NCBI RefSeq assembly: GCF_011045095.1
Contig: NZ_JAALDL010000006.1
Coordinates: forward strand, 124,001 to 188,000
Source of the DNA: Grimontia sedimenti
GTDB lineage: Bacteria > Pseudomonadota > Gammaproteobacteria > Enterobacterales > Vibrionaceae
Reading direction: 5' to 3'
Length of the DNA: 64,000 nt
Shown: one piece after another, positions 26,025-35,651 of the stretch
Layout of the letters: every line of letters starts with the position of its first letter
Position numbering within the stretch: the stretch's first letter is position 1
Notes under the pieces: model-generated
The model's database searches: none
What the model was told of the DNA's origin: nothing
What the model saw: only the letters and a program-made list of their open reading frames with translations
Translations under genes and position numbers: made by a program

Positions 26025-26930
26025 TCAAATCTCTCCAAAGCAAGATAGATACTGACTTCCCAGTTGATTCAAGAAATCAACATATTGATTGCTTCCTACT
26101 TTTAAGTCCGTTGCCATTGGATCAAGCACCAACACTTTCGTGTCAGTTCCTTTCACCAAGGTTGATACCATAGCTGGGTTAAACTGTGGCTCACTGAATA
26201 CACACTGCGCTTTACCCTCTTTGATGGCACCACGGATAGTAACAAGCGTTTTAGCACCTGGCTTACGATCTGGGTTGATGGTCAAATGACCAAGTGGACT
26301 GAGTTTAAATGCATCTTCAAAATAGCCGTAAGCGTCATGAAACAGGAAATAGCCTTTGTTGTTAAAAGCAGCAAGACGAGTTTGAAGTGCAAGCTTTGCC
26401 TGTTCCAACTCAGCTTTAAACGCCGTGTAGTTATCCTCATAAGCCTTCGCATTCTCTGGGTCTATTTTTGATAACTTATCTTTGACTGCCTGTGCAATAA
26501 CGATGCTTTGGTCTGGGCCTAACCAGATGTGACCATCAATACCATCATGAGAGTGATCGTGGTGGTCGTGATCATCGTGGCCATGCGAACCTTCTTCGAA
26601 GTAGCGAACTGGCATGCCTGGGTAGCTTGTTAAACGAACGGCATTGTCCGCATCGCTCAGTAGCTTCTCCAAAAACAACTCTAGTTCCGGCCCTACCCAG
26701 AATACTGCATCTGCCGAAGAGATTTTTTTGAGGTCTGACGGTTTCAGCGCATAGTCATGCGGAGATGCACTATCCGGCAGTAACACTTCCACGTTTGCAT
26801 GATTACCCGCGATGTCATTGGCTATCAGACCGAGTGGTTTGATAGTCGTCACCAAATTTGGTTGGGCACTCGCAACTGCTGGAAGGAATAACATTAAGGC
26901 TATGAAAAACTTCTTTGTACTACTGATCAT
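26025..26930 (-). CDS. znuA: Zinc ABC transporter, periplasmic binding protein ZnuA
   Basis: Captures Zn2+ in the periplasm for ZnuBC. A signal peptide ends ASA before QPNLVTTIKPLG. Zinc ligand histidines are in SPHDYALKPSD and FLFHDAYGYF. A His/Asp-rich loop (HGHDDHDHHDHSHDG) lies near residue 120, the ZnuA hallmark. I start at 26930 (MISSTKKFF) because GGATGA stands before it; the ATG pair at 26942-26945 opens the same frame but has no ribosome binding site. Divergent from znuC across a perfect Zur palindrome. Confidence 0.95.
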   Translation of the reverse strand: MISSTKKFFIALMLFLPAVASAQPNLVTTIKPLGLIANDIAGNHANVEVLLPDSASPHDYALKPSDLKKISSADAVFWVGPELELFLEKLLSDADNAVRLTSYPGMPVRYFEEGSHGHDDHDHHDHSHDGIDGHIWLGPDQSIVIAQAVKDKLSKIDPENAKAYEDNYTAFKAELEQAKLALQTRLAAFNNKGYFLFHDAYGYFEDAFKLSPLGHLTINPDRKPGAKTLVTIRGAIKEGKAQCVFSEPQFNPAMVSTLVKGTDTKVLVLDPMATDLKVGSNQYVDFLNQLGSQYLSCFGEI

Positions 26931-26964
26931 CGTGTCATCCATCATGCGAATTTAAAAACAGCGA

Positions 26965-26987
26965 GAAATGTTATATTATAACATTTC
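26965..26987. promoter_or_regulatory. Zur box between znuA and znuC
   Basis: A perfect 23-base palindrome, arms GAAATGTTATA and TATAACATTTC around a central T, identical to the gammaproteobacterial Zur consensus. One site can repress both divergent units when zinc is plentiful. Confidence 0.93.
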
Positions 26988-27011
26988 ATTTTTAAACCAC
27001 TTGTTCAAGAT

Positions 27012-27779
27012 ATGTCCTCAGCTCTCGTTAAACTCGACAAGATTTCTGTCATCTTTGATGGAAAAAGCGTTCTCGATCGTGTCTCTCTGTCCCTTTACAG
27101 AAATAAAATCACAACGCTTATCGGCCCAAATGGTGCAGGAAAATCAACACTGGTCAAAACCGTGATTGGCTTGATAGAACCTAGCGTAGGGAAAGTAGAA
27201 AAGAGCAAAGGATTGAAAATTGGCTACGTACCACAGAAGCTCAAACTCAATGAAAGCCTTCCTCTCAACGTGGAGCGCTTTTTAAAGTTATCTCCCGGTG
27301 CCAACCGTAAAAGTATTGGTGAAGCGCTGGCATTAGTCGGAGCAACTAAGTTGCTTCACGCCAATATGCATACATTGTCCGGTGGTGAATGCCAACGCGT
27401 TATGCTGGCCAGTGCTGTTTTGAAAAAGCCTGATTTGCTGGTTTTGGATGAGCCGGTTCAAGGCGTGGATGTGTCAGGCCAGCTAGAGCTTTATAGCCTG
27501 ATAGGCGAGCTAAAAGATAAGTTGCAGTGTGCTGTACTCATGGTTTCCCACGATCTCCATATCGTCATGGCAAAAACTGATGAGGTTATCTGTCTTCAAC
27601 ACCATGTATGTTGTTCTGGCGAACCTGAAGCGATTTCATCTCACCCTGAATATATTGCGTTGTTCGGTCGTCGAGAATGCGAACAGCTAGCGCTTTACCA
27701 ACATCACCATAACCACGAACACGATCTGTCAGGAAGCCCTATTGGTCCCTGCCAACATGGAGACCATCACAATGCTTGA
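27012..27779 (+). CDS. znuC: Zinc ABC transporter, ATP-binding protein ZnuC
   Basis: ATPase of the zinc uptake system. Walker A GPNGAGKST near residue 37, Q-loop VPQKL, signature LSGGECQRV, Walker B LLVLDEP, and the switch histidine in MVSHDLH. The C-terminus holds a histidine cluster (YQHHHNHEHD), common in ZnuC and perhaps zinc-binding. 255 residues. Overlaps znuB by eight bases. Confidence 0.96.
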   Translation: MSSALVKLDKISVIFDGKSVLDRVSLSLYRNKITTLIGPNGAGKSTLVKTVIGLIEPSVGKVEKSKGLKIGYVPQKLKLNESLPLNVERFLKLSPGANRKSIGEALALVGATKLLHANMHTLSGGECQRVMLASAVLKKPDLLVLDEPVQGVDVSGQLELYSLIGELKDKLQCAVLMVSHDLHIVMAKTDEVICLQHHVCCSGEPEAISSHPEYIALFGRRECEQLALYQHHHNHEHDLSGSPIGPCQHGDHHNA

Positions 27780-28557
27780 GTTTCTTGCGATCCCGTTTTT
27801 TGCAGGTGTCCTCATTGCTGCCACTGTAGGCCCTCTCGGATCATTTGTTGTTTGGCGTAAGATGGCGTACTTCGGCGACACGCTTGCTCACGGTTCACTG
27901 CTGGGATTAGCGCTGGGTTTTATGCTTCAGGTGAACCTGAACATTGCGCTCGTCTTCAGCTGTATAGTGATTGGTATTTTACTGGTGGGGCTTCAACGTA
28001 AAAGCAGTGTATCGACGGACACCCTGCTTGGCATCATCGCCCATACGTCTTTGTCCCTTGGCCTTGTGACAATCAGTTTTGTTGACGACTTACGCGTAGA
28101 CCTAATGGCGTATTTGTTTGGTGACCTTCTGTCTGTGACAACGGCAGACATTAGTTGGATTGCTGCTGGCTGCGCATTGGTATTGGCATTTCTCTATAAA
28201 CTCTGGACGCCGTTTCTCGCAATTACGGTTAACGAAGAGATGGCAAGGGTCGATGGTTACAACGTCGATCGACTCAAACTGATCCTGATGTTGTTGGTTG
28301 GGCTGGTGATAGCGGTAGCCATGAAGTTTGTCGGTGCATTAATCATCACCTCTTTGATGATCATCCCTGCGGCGACAGCCCGACGATTCTCAAAGAGCCC
28401 TGAACAAATGGCGCTTCTTGCCAGCGCGATTGGCGTCATTGCTGTGTTTGGTGGAATTGCTTTGTCATGGTTTAAAGACACCCCGGCAGGCCCTTCTGTC
28501 GTAGTAGCAGCAGCCAGCCTGTTCTTTCTAAGTCAATTCTACCGACAAGCCGAATAG
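27772..28557 (+). CDS. znuB: Zinc ABC transporter, permease ZnuB
   Basis: Inner-membrane channel subunit, 261 residues with about eight hydrophobic spans. FVVWRKMAYFGDTLAHGSLLG near the start is the family signature, and GALIITSLMIIPAATAR the late one. The start at 27772 (MLEFLAIPF) overlaps the end of znuC (ATGCTTGA) and has TGGAG upstream; homologues begin here. Under the Zur box with znuC. Confidence 0.95.
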   Translation: MLEFLAIPFFAGVLIAATVGPLGSFVVWRKMAYFGDTLAHGSLLGLALGFMLQVNLNIALVFSCIVIGILLVGLQRKSSVSTDTLLGIIAHTSLSLGLVTISFVDDLRVDLMAYLFGDLLSVTTADISWIAAGCALVLAFLYKLWTPFLAITVNEEMARVDGYNVDRLKLILMLLVGLVIAVAMKFVGALIITSLMIIPAATARRFSKSPEQMALLASAIGVIAVFGGIALSWFKDTPAGPSVVVAAASLFFLSQFYRQAE

Positions 28558-28572
28558 TATTTTAAAGGCATA

Positions 28573-28600
28573 AAAAAACCGCTCCAAGGAGCGGTTTTTT
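28573..28600. terminator. Bidirectional terminator between znuB and sucD
   Basis: AAAAAAACCGCTCC / GGAGCGGTTTTTT stem with an AA loop; ends znuCB on plus and the sdh-suc operon on minus. Confidence 0.93.
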
Positions 28601-28614
28601 CTATTCTAATTTGC

Positions 28615-29487
28615 TTACCAACCAGTACGTGAACGCAGTGCTTTACCGATATCAGCAAGGCTTTTCACTGTGGTTACGCCAGCTGCTTCCAGTGCTGCGA
28701 ATTTGTCTTCCGCAGTACCTTTACCACCAGAGATGATCGCACCTGCGTGACCCATACGTTTGCCCGGAGGCGCAGTCACACCCGCGATGTAAGAAACAAC
28801 TGGCTTAGTCACATTCTCTTTGATGAATGCCGCTGCTTCTTCTTCTGCGGTACCACCGATTTCACCGATCATTACAATCGCTTCAGTCTGTGGATCTTCT
28901 TCGAACATTTTCAGAACGTCGATGAAGTTAGAGCCTGGGATTGGGTCACCACCGATACCTACACAAGTAGATTGGCCGAAACCTTCGTCAGTAGTCTGCT
29001 TAACCGCTTCATAAGTCAGCGTACCTGAACGAGATACGATACCCACTTTACCTGGCTTGTGAATGTGGCCAGGCATGATGCCAATCTTACACTCACCCGG
29101 AGTAATAACACCTGGGCAGTTTGGACCGATCATGCGAACGCCAGCTTCATCCAGCTTCACCTTCACTTCAAGCATATCCAGCGTAGGGATACCTTCTGTA
29201 ATGGTCACAATCAGTTCGATACCTGCATCAATTGCTTCCAGGATCGCATCTTTACAAAACGGCGCCGGTACGTAGATTACAGTCGCTGTCGCGCCAGTTG
29301 CTTCCACGGCTTCTGCCACAGTGTTAAACACAGGAAGACCCAGATGAGTCGTGCCGCCTTTGCCTGGTGATACACCACCAACCATTTGCGTTCCGTATTC
29401 GATCGCTTGCTCTGAGTGGAAAGTACCCTGACCACCGGTGAAACCCTGACAGATTACTTTGGTATCTTTGTTAATCAAAACAGACAT
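28615..29487 (-). CDS. sucD: Succinyl-CoA synthetase, alpha subunit
   Basis: TCA-cycle enzyme subunit making ATP or GTP from succinyl-CoA. 290 residues. The CoA-binding Rossmann part ([17 protein letters not shown]) is followed by [20 protein letters not shown] and the phosphohistidine segment [13 protein letters not shown]. Its ATG overlaps the sucC stop by one base, so translation is coupled. Last gene of sdhCDAB-sucABCD. Confidence 0.98.
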   Translation of the reverse strand: MSVLINKDTKVICQGFTGGQGTFHSEQAIEYGTQMVGGVSPGKGGTTHLGLPVFNTVAEAVEATGATATVIYVPAPFCKDAILEAIDAGIELIVTITEGIPTLDMLEVKVKLDEAGVRMIGPNCPGVITPGECKIGIMPGHIHKPGKVGIVSRSGTLTYEAVKQTTDEGFGQSTCVGIGGDPIPGSNFIDVLKMFEEDPQTEAIVMIGEIGGTAEEEAAAFIKENVTKPVVSYIAGVTAPPGKRMGHAGAIISGGKGTAEDKFAALEAAGVTTVKSLADIGKALRSRTGW

Positions 29488-30653
29488 TATTTGCCCTCCG
29501 CTGCAGCAACAACTTTCTCTGCTGCTTCAGTCAGTGAGGTCGCAGCAATAATGTTCAGGCCTGACTCAGCCAGTTTCTTCGCGCCAAGCTCAGCGTTGTT
29601 ACCTTCAAGGCGAACAACAACCGGTACTTTAACGCCAACTTCTTCTACCGCACCGATGATGCCGTCTGCGATCAGGTCACAGCGCACGATACCGCCGAAG
29701 ATGTTCACCAGAACAGCTTTTACGTTGTCGTCAGAGAGGATGATTTTGAATGCTTCAGTAACGCGCTCTTTGGTTGCGCCGCCACCAACATCCAGGAAGT
29801 TTGCAGGGCTACCGCCGTGCAGGTTTACGATGTCCATGGTACCCATTGCCAGGCCCGCACCGTTAACCATACAACCAATGCTGCCGTCCAGAGCAACATA
29901 GTTCAGTTCCCACTGTGCAGCGTGTGCTTCACGTGGATCGTCCTGAGATGGATCGTGCATTTCACGGATTTTTGGCTGACGGTATACAGCATTGCTATCA
30001 ACAGCCAGTTTTGCATCCAGACAGTGCAGGTTGCCTTGATCAGTAATCACCAGCGGGTTCACTTCCACCAGCGCAACATCGCGCTCGATGAACAGCTTTG
30101 CGATGCCCATGAAGATCTTGGTGAATTGCTTGATTTGCTCGCCTTGCAGACCCAGCTTGAATGCCAGTTGACGTCCTTGGTATGGCTGAGGACCAACCAG
30201 TGGGTCGATCGCAGCTTTGTGGATCAGCTCTGGCGTCTCTTCAGCGACTTTTTCGATTTCCACACCACCTTCAGTCGATGCCATGAAAACAACGCGACGT
30301 GTACCACGGTCGACTACTGCACCCAGGTAGAGCTCTTGAGCAATGTCAGTACACTCTTCAACCAGGATTTTGCTAACAGGCTGGCCATTTGCATCCGTCT
30401 GGTAAGTCACCAGATTTTTGCCCAACCAGTTTTGTGCGAATTCTTTGATTTCTTCTTTGTTGCTAACCAGTTTCACACCGCCCGCTTTACCGCGACCGCC
30501 AGCGTGTACCTGACATTTAACAACCCACTTGTTTCCACCAAGCTTGTCAGCAGCTTCAGCAGCTTCTTGAGGAGTGTCACAGGCATACCCTTCGGATACT
30601 GGCAGCCCATATTCAGCAAACAGCTGTTTTGACTGATATTCGTGCAGATTCAT
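29487..30653 (-). CDS. sucC: Succinyl-CoA synthetase, beta subunit
   Basis: ATP-grasp subunit, 388 residues as in E. coli. It starts [38 protein letters not shown] binds nucleotide, and [13 protein letters not shown] and [11 protein letters not shown] are in the C-terminal domain that contacts SucD. It lies 95 bases downstream of sucB; that gap contains a strong hairpin. Confidence 0.98.
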   Translation of the reverse strand: MNLHEYQSKQLFAEYGLPVSEGYACDTPQEAAEAADKLGGNKWVVKCQVHAGGRGKAGGVKLVSNKEEIKEFAQNWLGKNLVTYQTDANGQPVSKILVEECTDIAQELYLGAVVDRGTRRVVFMASTEGGVEIEKVAEETPELIHKAAIDPLVGPQPYQGRQLAFKLGLQGEQIKQFTKIFMGIAKLFIERDVALVEVNPLVITDQGNLHCLDAKLAVDSNAVYRQPKIREMHDPSQDDPREAHAAQWELNYVALDGSIGCMVNGAGLAMGTMDIVNLHGGSPANFLDVGGGATKERVTEAFKIILSDDNVKAVLVNIFGGIVRCDLIADGIIGAVEEVGVKVPVVVRLEGNNAELGAKKLAESGLNIIAATSLTEAAEKVVAAAEGK

Positions 30654-30704
30654 GATGTTCTATCCGTGTCTATTTCCGTTTTATAGGTTTAATTTGCTTT
30701 CCAC

Positions 30705-30726
30705 ACAGGGGGCTCCAGCCCCCTGT
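30705..30726. other. Perfect hairpin between sucB and sucC
   Basis: ACAGGGGGCT and AGCCCCCTGT pair over ten bases around a two-base loop. There is no T run on the minus strand, so it is not a terminator for sucB. It may protect the 3' end of a processed sdh-sucAB message or set sucCD levels. A smaller CCGG/CCGG stem follows. Confidence 0.6.
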
Positions 30727-30748
30727 TATCCGGTAAAAACCGGGCTGC

Positions 30749-31966
30749 TTATACGTCAAGCAGCAGACGCGTTGGGTCTTCTAAAAGCTCTTTTACAGTC
30801 ACCAAGAAACCAACAGACTCGCGTCCGTCGATCAAACGGTGATCGTAGGAAAGAGCAAGGTACATCATTGGCAGAATCTCAACCTTGCCATCGACTGCCA
30901 TTGGACGCTCTTGGATCTTGTGCATACCAAGAATAGCAGCTTGTGGTGGGTTGATAATCGGCGTCGACATCAGAGAACCAAATACACCACCGTTTGTGAT
31001 GGTGAAATTACCGCCGGTCAGTTCATCAACCGTCAGCTTACCGTCACGGCCCTTGATAGCCAGCTCTTTGATCCCTTTTTCGATCTCAGCCAGGCCCAGG
31101 CGGTCACAGTCACGCAATACTGGCGTTACCAGACCACGAGGAGTCGAAACGGCCATGCTTACGTCAAAGAAGTTGTGATAAACAATGTCATCACCATCGA
31201 TTGATGCATTCACTTCTGGGTAGCGCTTCAGCGCTTCAACAACCGCTTTCACGTAGAAAGACATGAAGCCCAAACGAATACCGTGGCGCTCTTCGAAAAC
31301 ATCTTTGTATTGCTTACGAATGTCCATGATTGGCTTCATGTTCACTTCGTTAAACGTGGTCAGCATCGCAGTGCTGTTTTTCGCTTCCAGCAGACGCTCA
31401 GCAACACGCTTACGAAGACGTGTCATAGGAACACGCTTCTCGCTACGGTGGCCAAGTGCAGGCGCTTCATCTTTCGCTGCGGCTGGTGCAGCGGCAGCCG
31501 CTTTCGCACCGCCACTTTTCAGGAACGCATCTACATCTTCGCGAGTGATTCGACCGCCAACACCAGTACCTTTAATCTGCTCAGGCGTCAGATCATTTTC
31601 AGCAAGAAGACGACGAACAGCTGGGCTCAGGGCGTCGTTAGACTCTTCTGATAGAGAAGCGGTGTGACGTTTGTCTGGCGAAGCTTCCGAAGATACTGGC
31701 GCATCTTGCGTAGGTTCACCGGCAACAGCACCAGGCTTCAGCTTGGCAAGCAGTTGCTTAGAAAGAACAGTCGCACCTTCTTCTTCAATAATGGCTTCTA
31801 GCACGCCATCGTCTGGTGCTGGAACTTCCAGAACTACTTTATCTGTTTCAATATCAACCAGTACTTCGTCGCGGCTTACCGCATCGCCTGGCTGCTTGTG
31901 CCATGTCGCCACTGTTGCATCAGCAACAGATTCAGGTAGGTCGGGAACCAGAATTTCGATTGTCAT
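30749..31966 (-). CDS. sucB: 2-oxoglutarate dehydrogenase E2, dihydrolipoyl succinyltransferase
   Basis: Core of the 2-oxoglutarate dehydrogenase complex. One lipoyl domain (1-78) with lipoylated K43 in DIETDKVVL, an Ala/Pro-rich linker, a peripheral-subunit-binding domain (about 108-145, [12 protein letters not shown]) and another Ala-rich linker. The acyltransferase domain ends with the catalytic [13 protein letters not shown]. 405 residues, as in E. coli. AAGGA before the ATG. Confidence 0.98.
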   Translation of the reverse strand: MTIEILVPDLPESVADATVATWHKQPGDAVSRDEVLVDIETDKVVLEVPAPDDGVLEAIIEEEGATVLSKQLLAKLKPGAVAGEPTQDAPVSSEASPDKRHTASLSEESNDALSPAVRRLLAENDLTPEQIKGTGVGGRITREDVDAFLKSGGAKAAAAAPAAAKDEAPALGHRSEKRVPMTRLRKRVAERLLEAKNSTAMLTTFNEVNMKPIMDIRKQYKDVFEERHGIRLGFMSFYVKAVVEALKRYPEVNASIDGDDIVYHNFFDVSMAVSTPRGLVTPVLRDCDRLGLAEIEKGIKELAIKGRDGKLTVDELTGGNFTITNGGVFGSLMSTPIINPPQAAILGMHKIQERPMAVDGKVEILPMMYLALSYDHRLIDGRESVGFLVTVKELLEDPTRLLLDV

Positions 31967-31994
31967 TTCGTTTAATTCCTTAGCTTTCTAGTTC

Positions 31995-34805
31995 TTAATT
32001 CAGGGTAAGAGCGTCTTCAATCAACGCTTTTTGTTGTTTTAAATGCACCGACATATAGCCTACAGCCGGAGATGCGGAAGCCGCACGGCCTGCATAGCTC
32101 AGGGTGGCGTCAGCCGGAATCGCCAAGCGGAAATTGTGCTGGCTGCTATACCAAGCGCCTTGGTTCTGTGGCTCTTCCTGGCACCAGACAAAGTCTTTGG
32201 CATTAACATATTCGCTGATCGCAGCCTGTACGTCCTCTTTCGGGAACGGGTAGATCTGCTCAATACGAATGATGGCGACATCTTTGATTTCATCTTTGCG
32301 ACGCGCTTCCAGCAAGTCAAAGTAGACCTTACCTGAACACATCACGACGCGTTTGACCGCTTTTGGATCCAGCTCGTCAATCTCGCCGATTGCTGGTTGG
32401 AAGTTGCCATCTGCCAACTCATCCAGTGTTGATGTACACAATGGATGACGGAGCAGTGATTTAGGCGACATCACAACCAGAGGGCGACGCATTGGGCGGA
32501 ACACCTGGCGACGCAGCATGTGGTAAACCTGTGCTGGCGTTGAAGGAACGATAACTTGCATGTTTTGCTCAGCGCAAAGTTGCAAGTAACGCTCAAGGCG
32601 TGCGGACGAGTGCTCTGGGCCCTGACCTTCGTAGCCGTGTGGCAGCAGCATGGTCAAGCCACACATACGACCCCACTTCTGCTCACCGGAGCTAATGAAC
32701 TGGTCGATAACAACCTGTGCGCCGTTTGCAAAGTCACCGAACTGTGCTTCCCAAACTGTCAGACCACCTGGTTCTGCAGTCGCGTAGCCGTATTCAAACG
32801 CCAGTACCGCTTCTTCTGACAACACAGAATCAAACACCTGGAATGGGCCTTGTTTGTCATGAATGTTAGTCAGCGGAATATAGGTGCTTGCATCGTTTTG
32901 GTTGTGCAACACAGCGTGACGGTGGAAGAAGGTACCACGACCAGAGTCCTGACCCGTGATACGGATGCGACGACTCTCATCGACAATCGTTGCATAAGCC
33001 AGTGTTTCAGCCATGCCCCAATCCAGCGCTTTCTCACCTTTGGCCATCGCAAGGCGATCGTTGTAGAGCTTGTTAACGCGGCTGTGAAGCTTGTGGCTCT
33101 CTGGATAAGTACAAATACGTTTAGCCAGCTCAACCAAGCGCTGCTTATCGAATGTGTTTGGCCATTCAACTGTCCAGTCGTGACCCAAGTATGGAGACCA
33201 ATCAACGGAGTGAAGCGCCATTGGGCGATACTCTTTCACCACGATTTCGCCGTGATCCAGCGCATCACGATAGCCATTCACCAACTCAGTGGCTTTTTCA
33301 ACGTCGGCAACGCCTTTGTCTGACAGGACATCGGCATAGAGCTTACGTGGCGTTGGGTGTTTTTTGATCTTTTGGTACATCAGAGGCTGAGTCGCATTCG
33401 GCTCATCCGCTTCGTTGTGACCATGACGGCGGTAACACACCAGATCAATCACCACATCACGCTTGAATTCGTTTCGGTAATCAATTGCCAGACGCGCTAC
33501 AAATGCCACCGCTTCCGGGTCATCTGCATTCACGTGGAAGATTGGCGCCTGAACCATCTTCGCGATGTCAGTACAGTATTGTGTTGAGCGTGTGTCGTTC
33601 GGGTTCGAAGTGGTAAAGCCCACTTGGTTGTTAACTACGATACGGATAGTACCGCCAACCTTGTAGCCACGCGCCTGAGACATGTTAAACGTCTCCTGCA
33701 CGACACCTTGACCCGCAATCGCTGAGTCACCATGGATGGTTATCGGCAGAACCATTGAGCCGTCTTTGTCACCAAGACGATCTTGGCGCGCACGTACTGA
33801 GCCCATGACCACTGGATTAACGATTTCCAGGTGAGACGGGTTGAATGCCAGTACCAAGTGAACGTCACCGCCTGGCGTTGCAAAGTCACTGGAGAAACCT
33901 TGGTGATATTTCACATCACCCGTTCCCCACGAGTCACTATGTTTACCCGCAAACTCGTCAAACAGTTCTGAGGGTTTTTTACCGAGAACGTTAACCAGCA
34001 TGTTCAAACGACCACGGTGCGCCATGCCAACCACCACTTCACGCACACCTTGTGTACCTGAGTGGCGAATGACTTCTTTCACCATTGGGATCAGCGCATC
34101 ACCGCCTTCCAATGAGAAACGCTTCGCGCCTGGGAATTTTGCGCCCAAGTAACGCTCGAGACCTTCCGCTGCCGTCAGCTCTTCCAGCAAAGTAATTTTC
34201 TCGTCGCTGGAAAATTCTGGCTGGCCAATCACAGACTCAAGACGCTGCTGAATCCAGCGTTTCTCTTCTGTATTGGTGATGTGCATGTATTCGGCACCGA
34301 TAGAACCACAGTAGGTCTTGGTCAGTGCGTCGTAGAGATCGGCTAGTTTCATGCTCTCTTGCCCAATGGCAAAAGAACCAACGTTAAACGTCTCTTGGAA
34401 ATCGTCTTCGTTCAGACTATGAAAAGATGGGTCTAAGTCAGGCACGCGATCGCGCTGCCAAAGACCGAGAGGGTCCAGATTTGCTTGTTGGTGTCCACGG
34501 AAACGGTAGGCGTTGATAAGTTGGAGAACTTTTACCTGTTTCGCGTCGACGTCCGGATCACTGACTGATGCACTGAAATGCGCTGTCTCGGTAGCAAGTC
34601 TGCGGAAATATTCACGAACTCTTGAGTGGGGTTGCTCGGTTGCGTTGCCATTCACGACAGGCAGTTCGTCAAAAACTGCTCGCCATTCGCTATCTACAGA
34701 CTCGGGGTCACTGAGGTACAGTTCGTAGAGATCTTCTACGTAAGTTGCATTGGCGCCAGCCAAATGAGAAGACTCAAACCAAGCCTTCATCACGCCATTT
34801 TGCAT
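31995..34805 (-). CDS. sucA: 2-oxoglutarate dehydrogenase E1
   Basis: Thiamine-diphosphate-dependent decarboxylase of the complex. 936 residues. The N-terminal E2-binding helix (SSHLAGANATYVEDLYELYL) is followed by the ThDP region with GMAHRGRLNML and HGDSAIAGQGVVQETFNMS, and by the transketolase-like domain with RGTFFHRHAVLHNQ. The start at 34805 is preferred because AAGGGA lies six bases upstream. A 120-base gap with a GCTCCC/GGGAGC hairpin separates it from sdhB. Confidence 0.98.
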   Translation of the reverse strand: MQNGVMKAWFESSHLAGANATYVEDLYELYLSDPESVDSEWRAVFDELPVVNGNATEQPHSRVREYFRRLATETAHFSASVSDPDVDAKQVKVLQLINAYRFRGHQQANLDPLGLWQRDRVPDLDPSFHSLNEDDFQETFNVGSFAIGQESMKLADLYDALTKTYCGSIGAEYMHITNTEEKRWIQQRLESVIGQPEFSSDEKITLLEELTAAEGLERYLGAKFPGAKRFSLEGGDALIPMVKEVIRHSGTQGVREVVVGMAHRGRLNMLVNVLGKKPSELFDEFAGKHSDSWGTGDVKYHQGFSSDFATPGGDVHLVLAFNPSHLEIVNPVVMGSVRARQDRLGDKDGSMVLPITIHGDSAIAGQGVVQETFNMSQARGYKVGGTIRIVVNNQVGFTTSNPNDTRSTQYCTDIAKMVQAPIFHVNADDPEAVAFVARLAIDYRNEFKRDVVIDLVCYRRHGHNEADEPNATQPLMYQKIKKHPTPRKLYADVLSDKGVADVEKATELVNGYRDALDHGEIVVKEYRPMALHSVDWSPYLGHDWTVEWPNTFDKQRLVELAKRICTYPESHKLHSRVNKLYNDRLAMAKGEKALDWGMAETLAYATIVDESRRIRITGQDSGRGTFFHRHAVLHNQNDASTYIPLTNIHDKQGPFQVFDSVLSEEAVLAFEYGYATAEPGGLTVWEAQFGDFANGAQVVIDQFISSGEQKWGRMCGLTMLLPHGYEGQGPEHSSARLERYLQLCAEQNMQVIVPSTPAQVYHMLRRQVFRPMRRPLVVMSPKSLLRHPLCTSTLDELADGNFQPAIGEIDELDPKAVKRVVMCSGKVYFDLLEARRKDEIKDVAIIRIEQIYPFPKEDVQAAISEYVNAKDFVWCQEEPQNQGAWYSSQHNFRLAIPADATLSYAGRAASASPAVGYMSVHLKQQKALIEDALTLN

Positions 34806-34925
34806 TGTTATCCCTTAACCACTTAGTTTTTATGTTGCTACGACCGGGGGTTAGCCGGCGTTCCTTTTAAGCTCCCCCGAAAGGGAGCCTAAATCTTGAT
34901 ATATGTAGGTGTACAGAAGCCGATA

Positions 34926-35636
34926 TTACACTGCGCGTTTAAGCAGCATTGAACGAATATGGCCGATTGCCTTCGTAGGATTTAGCCCTTTAGGACAAAC
35001 ATTTACACAGTTCATGATGCTATGGCAACGGAAAACGCTAAAAGCGTCGTCCAGATCTGATAAACGCTCATCTGTGGCAGTGTCGCGGCTGTCAATCAGC
35101 CAACGATATGCAGCCAGAAGTCCCGCAGGACCTACGAACTTATCTGGGTTCCACCAGAATGATGGGCACGAGGTGGTACAACATGCACACATGATGCACT
35201 CATACAGACCATCAAGGTGAGCACGGTCGTCAGGCGATTGAAGATTCTCACGCGATGGCGGTGTGCTGTCATTAATCAGGTAAGGCTTAACACGCTCATA
35301 GTTCTGGTAGAACTGAGTCATATCGACAATCAGGTCACGAACCACAGGCAAGCCAGGCAGTGGACGAATCACAATGCTCGACTTGTCAGTCAGCGCTGAC
35401 AACGGTGTGATACATGCCAAACCGTTCTTACCGTTCATGTTAATACCATCAGAGCCACATACACCTTCACGGCATGAACGACGGAATGACAGCGTTGGAT
35501 CTTGCTCTTTCAGCAGGATCAGTGCGTCGAGTACCATCATGTCAGAACCGTCAGGCACTTCCAGGGTGTACCCTTTCATGTGCGGCGCGTCATCAACGTC
35601 CGGGTTGTAACGGTATACAGAAAAATTCAGTTTCAT
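34926..35636 (-). CDS. sdhB: Succinate dehydrogenase iron-sulfur subunit
   Basis: Carries electrons from FAD to quinone. The N-terminal [2Fe-2S] ligands are in SCREGVCGSDGINMNG. The C-terminal ferredoxin-like cysteines are in CIMCACCTTSCPS and CHSIMNCVNVCPKGLNP, giving the [4Fe-4S] and [3Fe-4S] clusters. 236 residues, 15 bases after sdhA. Confidence 0.98.
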   Translation of the reverse strand: MKLNFSVYRYNPDVDDAPHMKGYTLEVPDGSDMMVLDALILLKEQDPTLSFRRSCREGVCGSDGINMNGKNGLACITPLSALTDKSSIVIRPLPGLPVVRDLIVDMTQFYQNYERVKPYLINDSTPPSRENLQSPDDRAHLDGLYECIMCACCTTSCPSFWWNPDKFVGPAGLLAAYRWLIDSRDTATDERLSDLDDAFSVFRCHSIMNCVNVCPKGLNPTKAIGHIRSMLLKRAV

Positions 35637-35651
35637 AATCTTCTACCTCCC

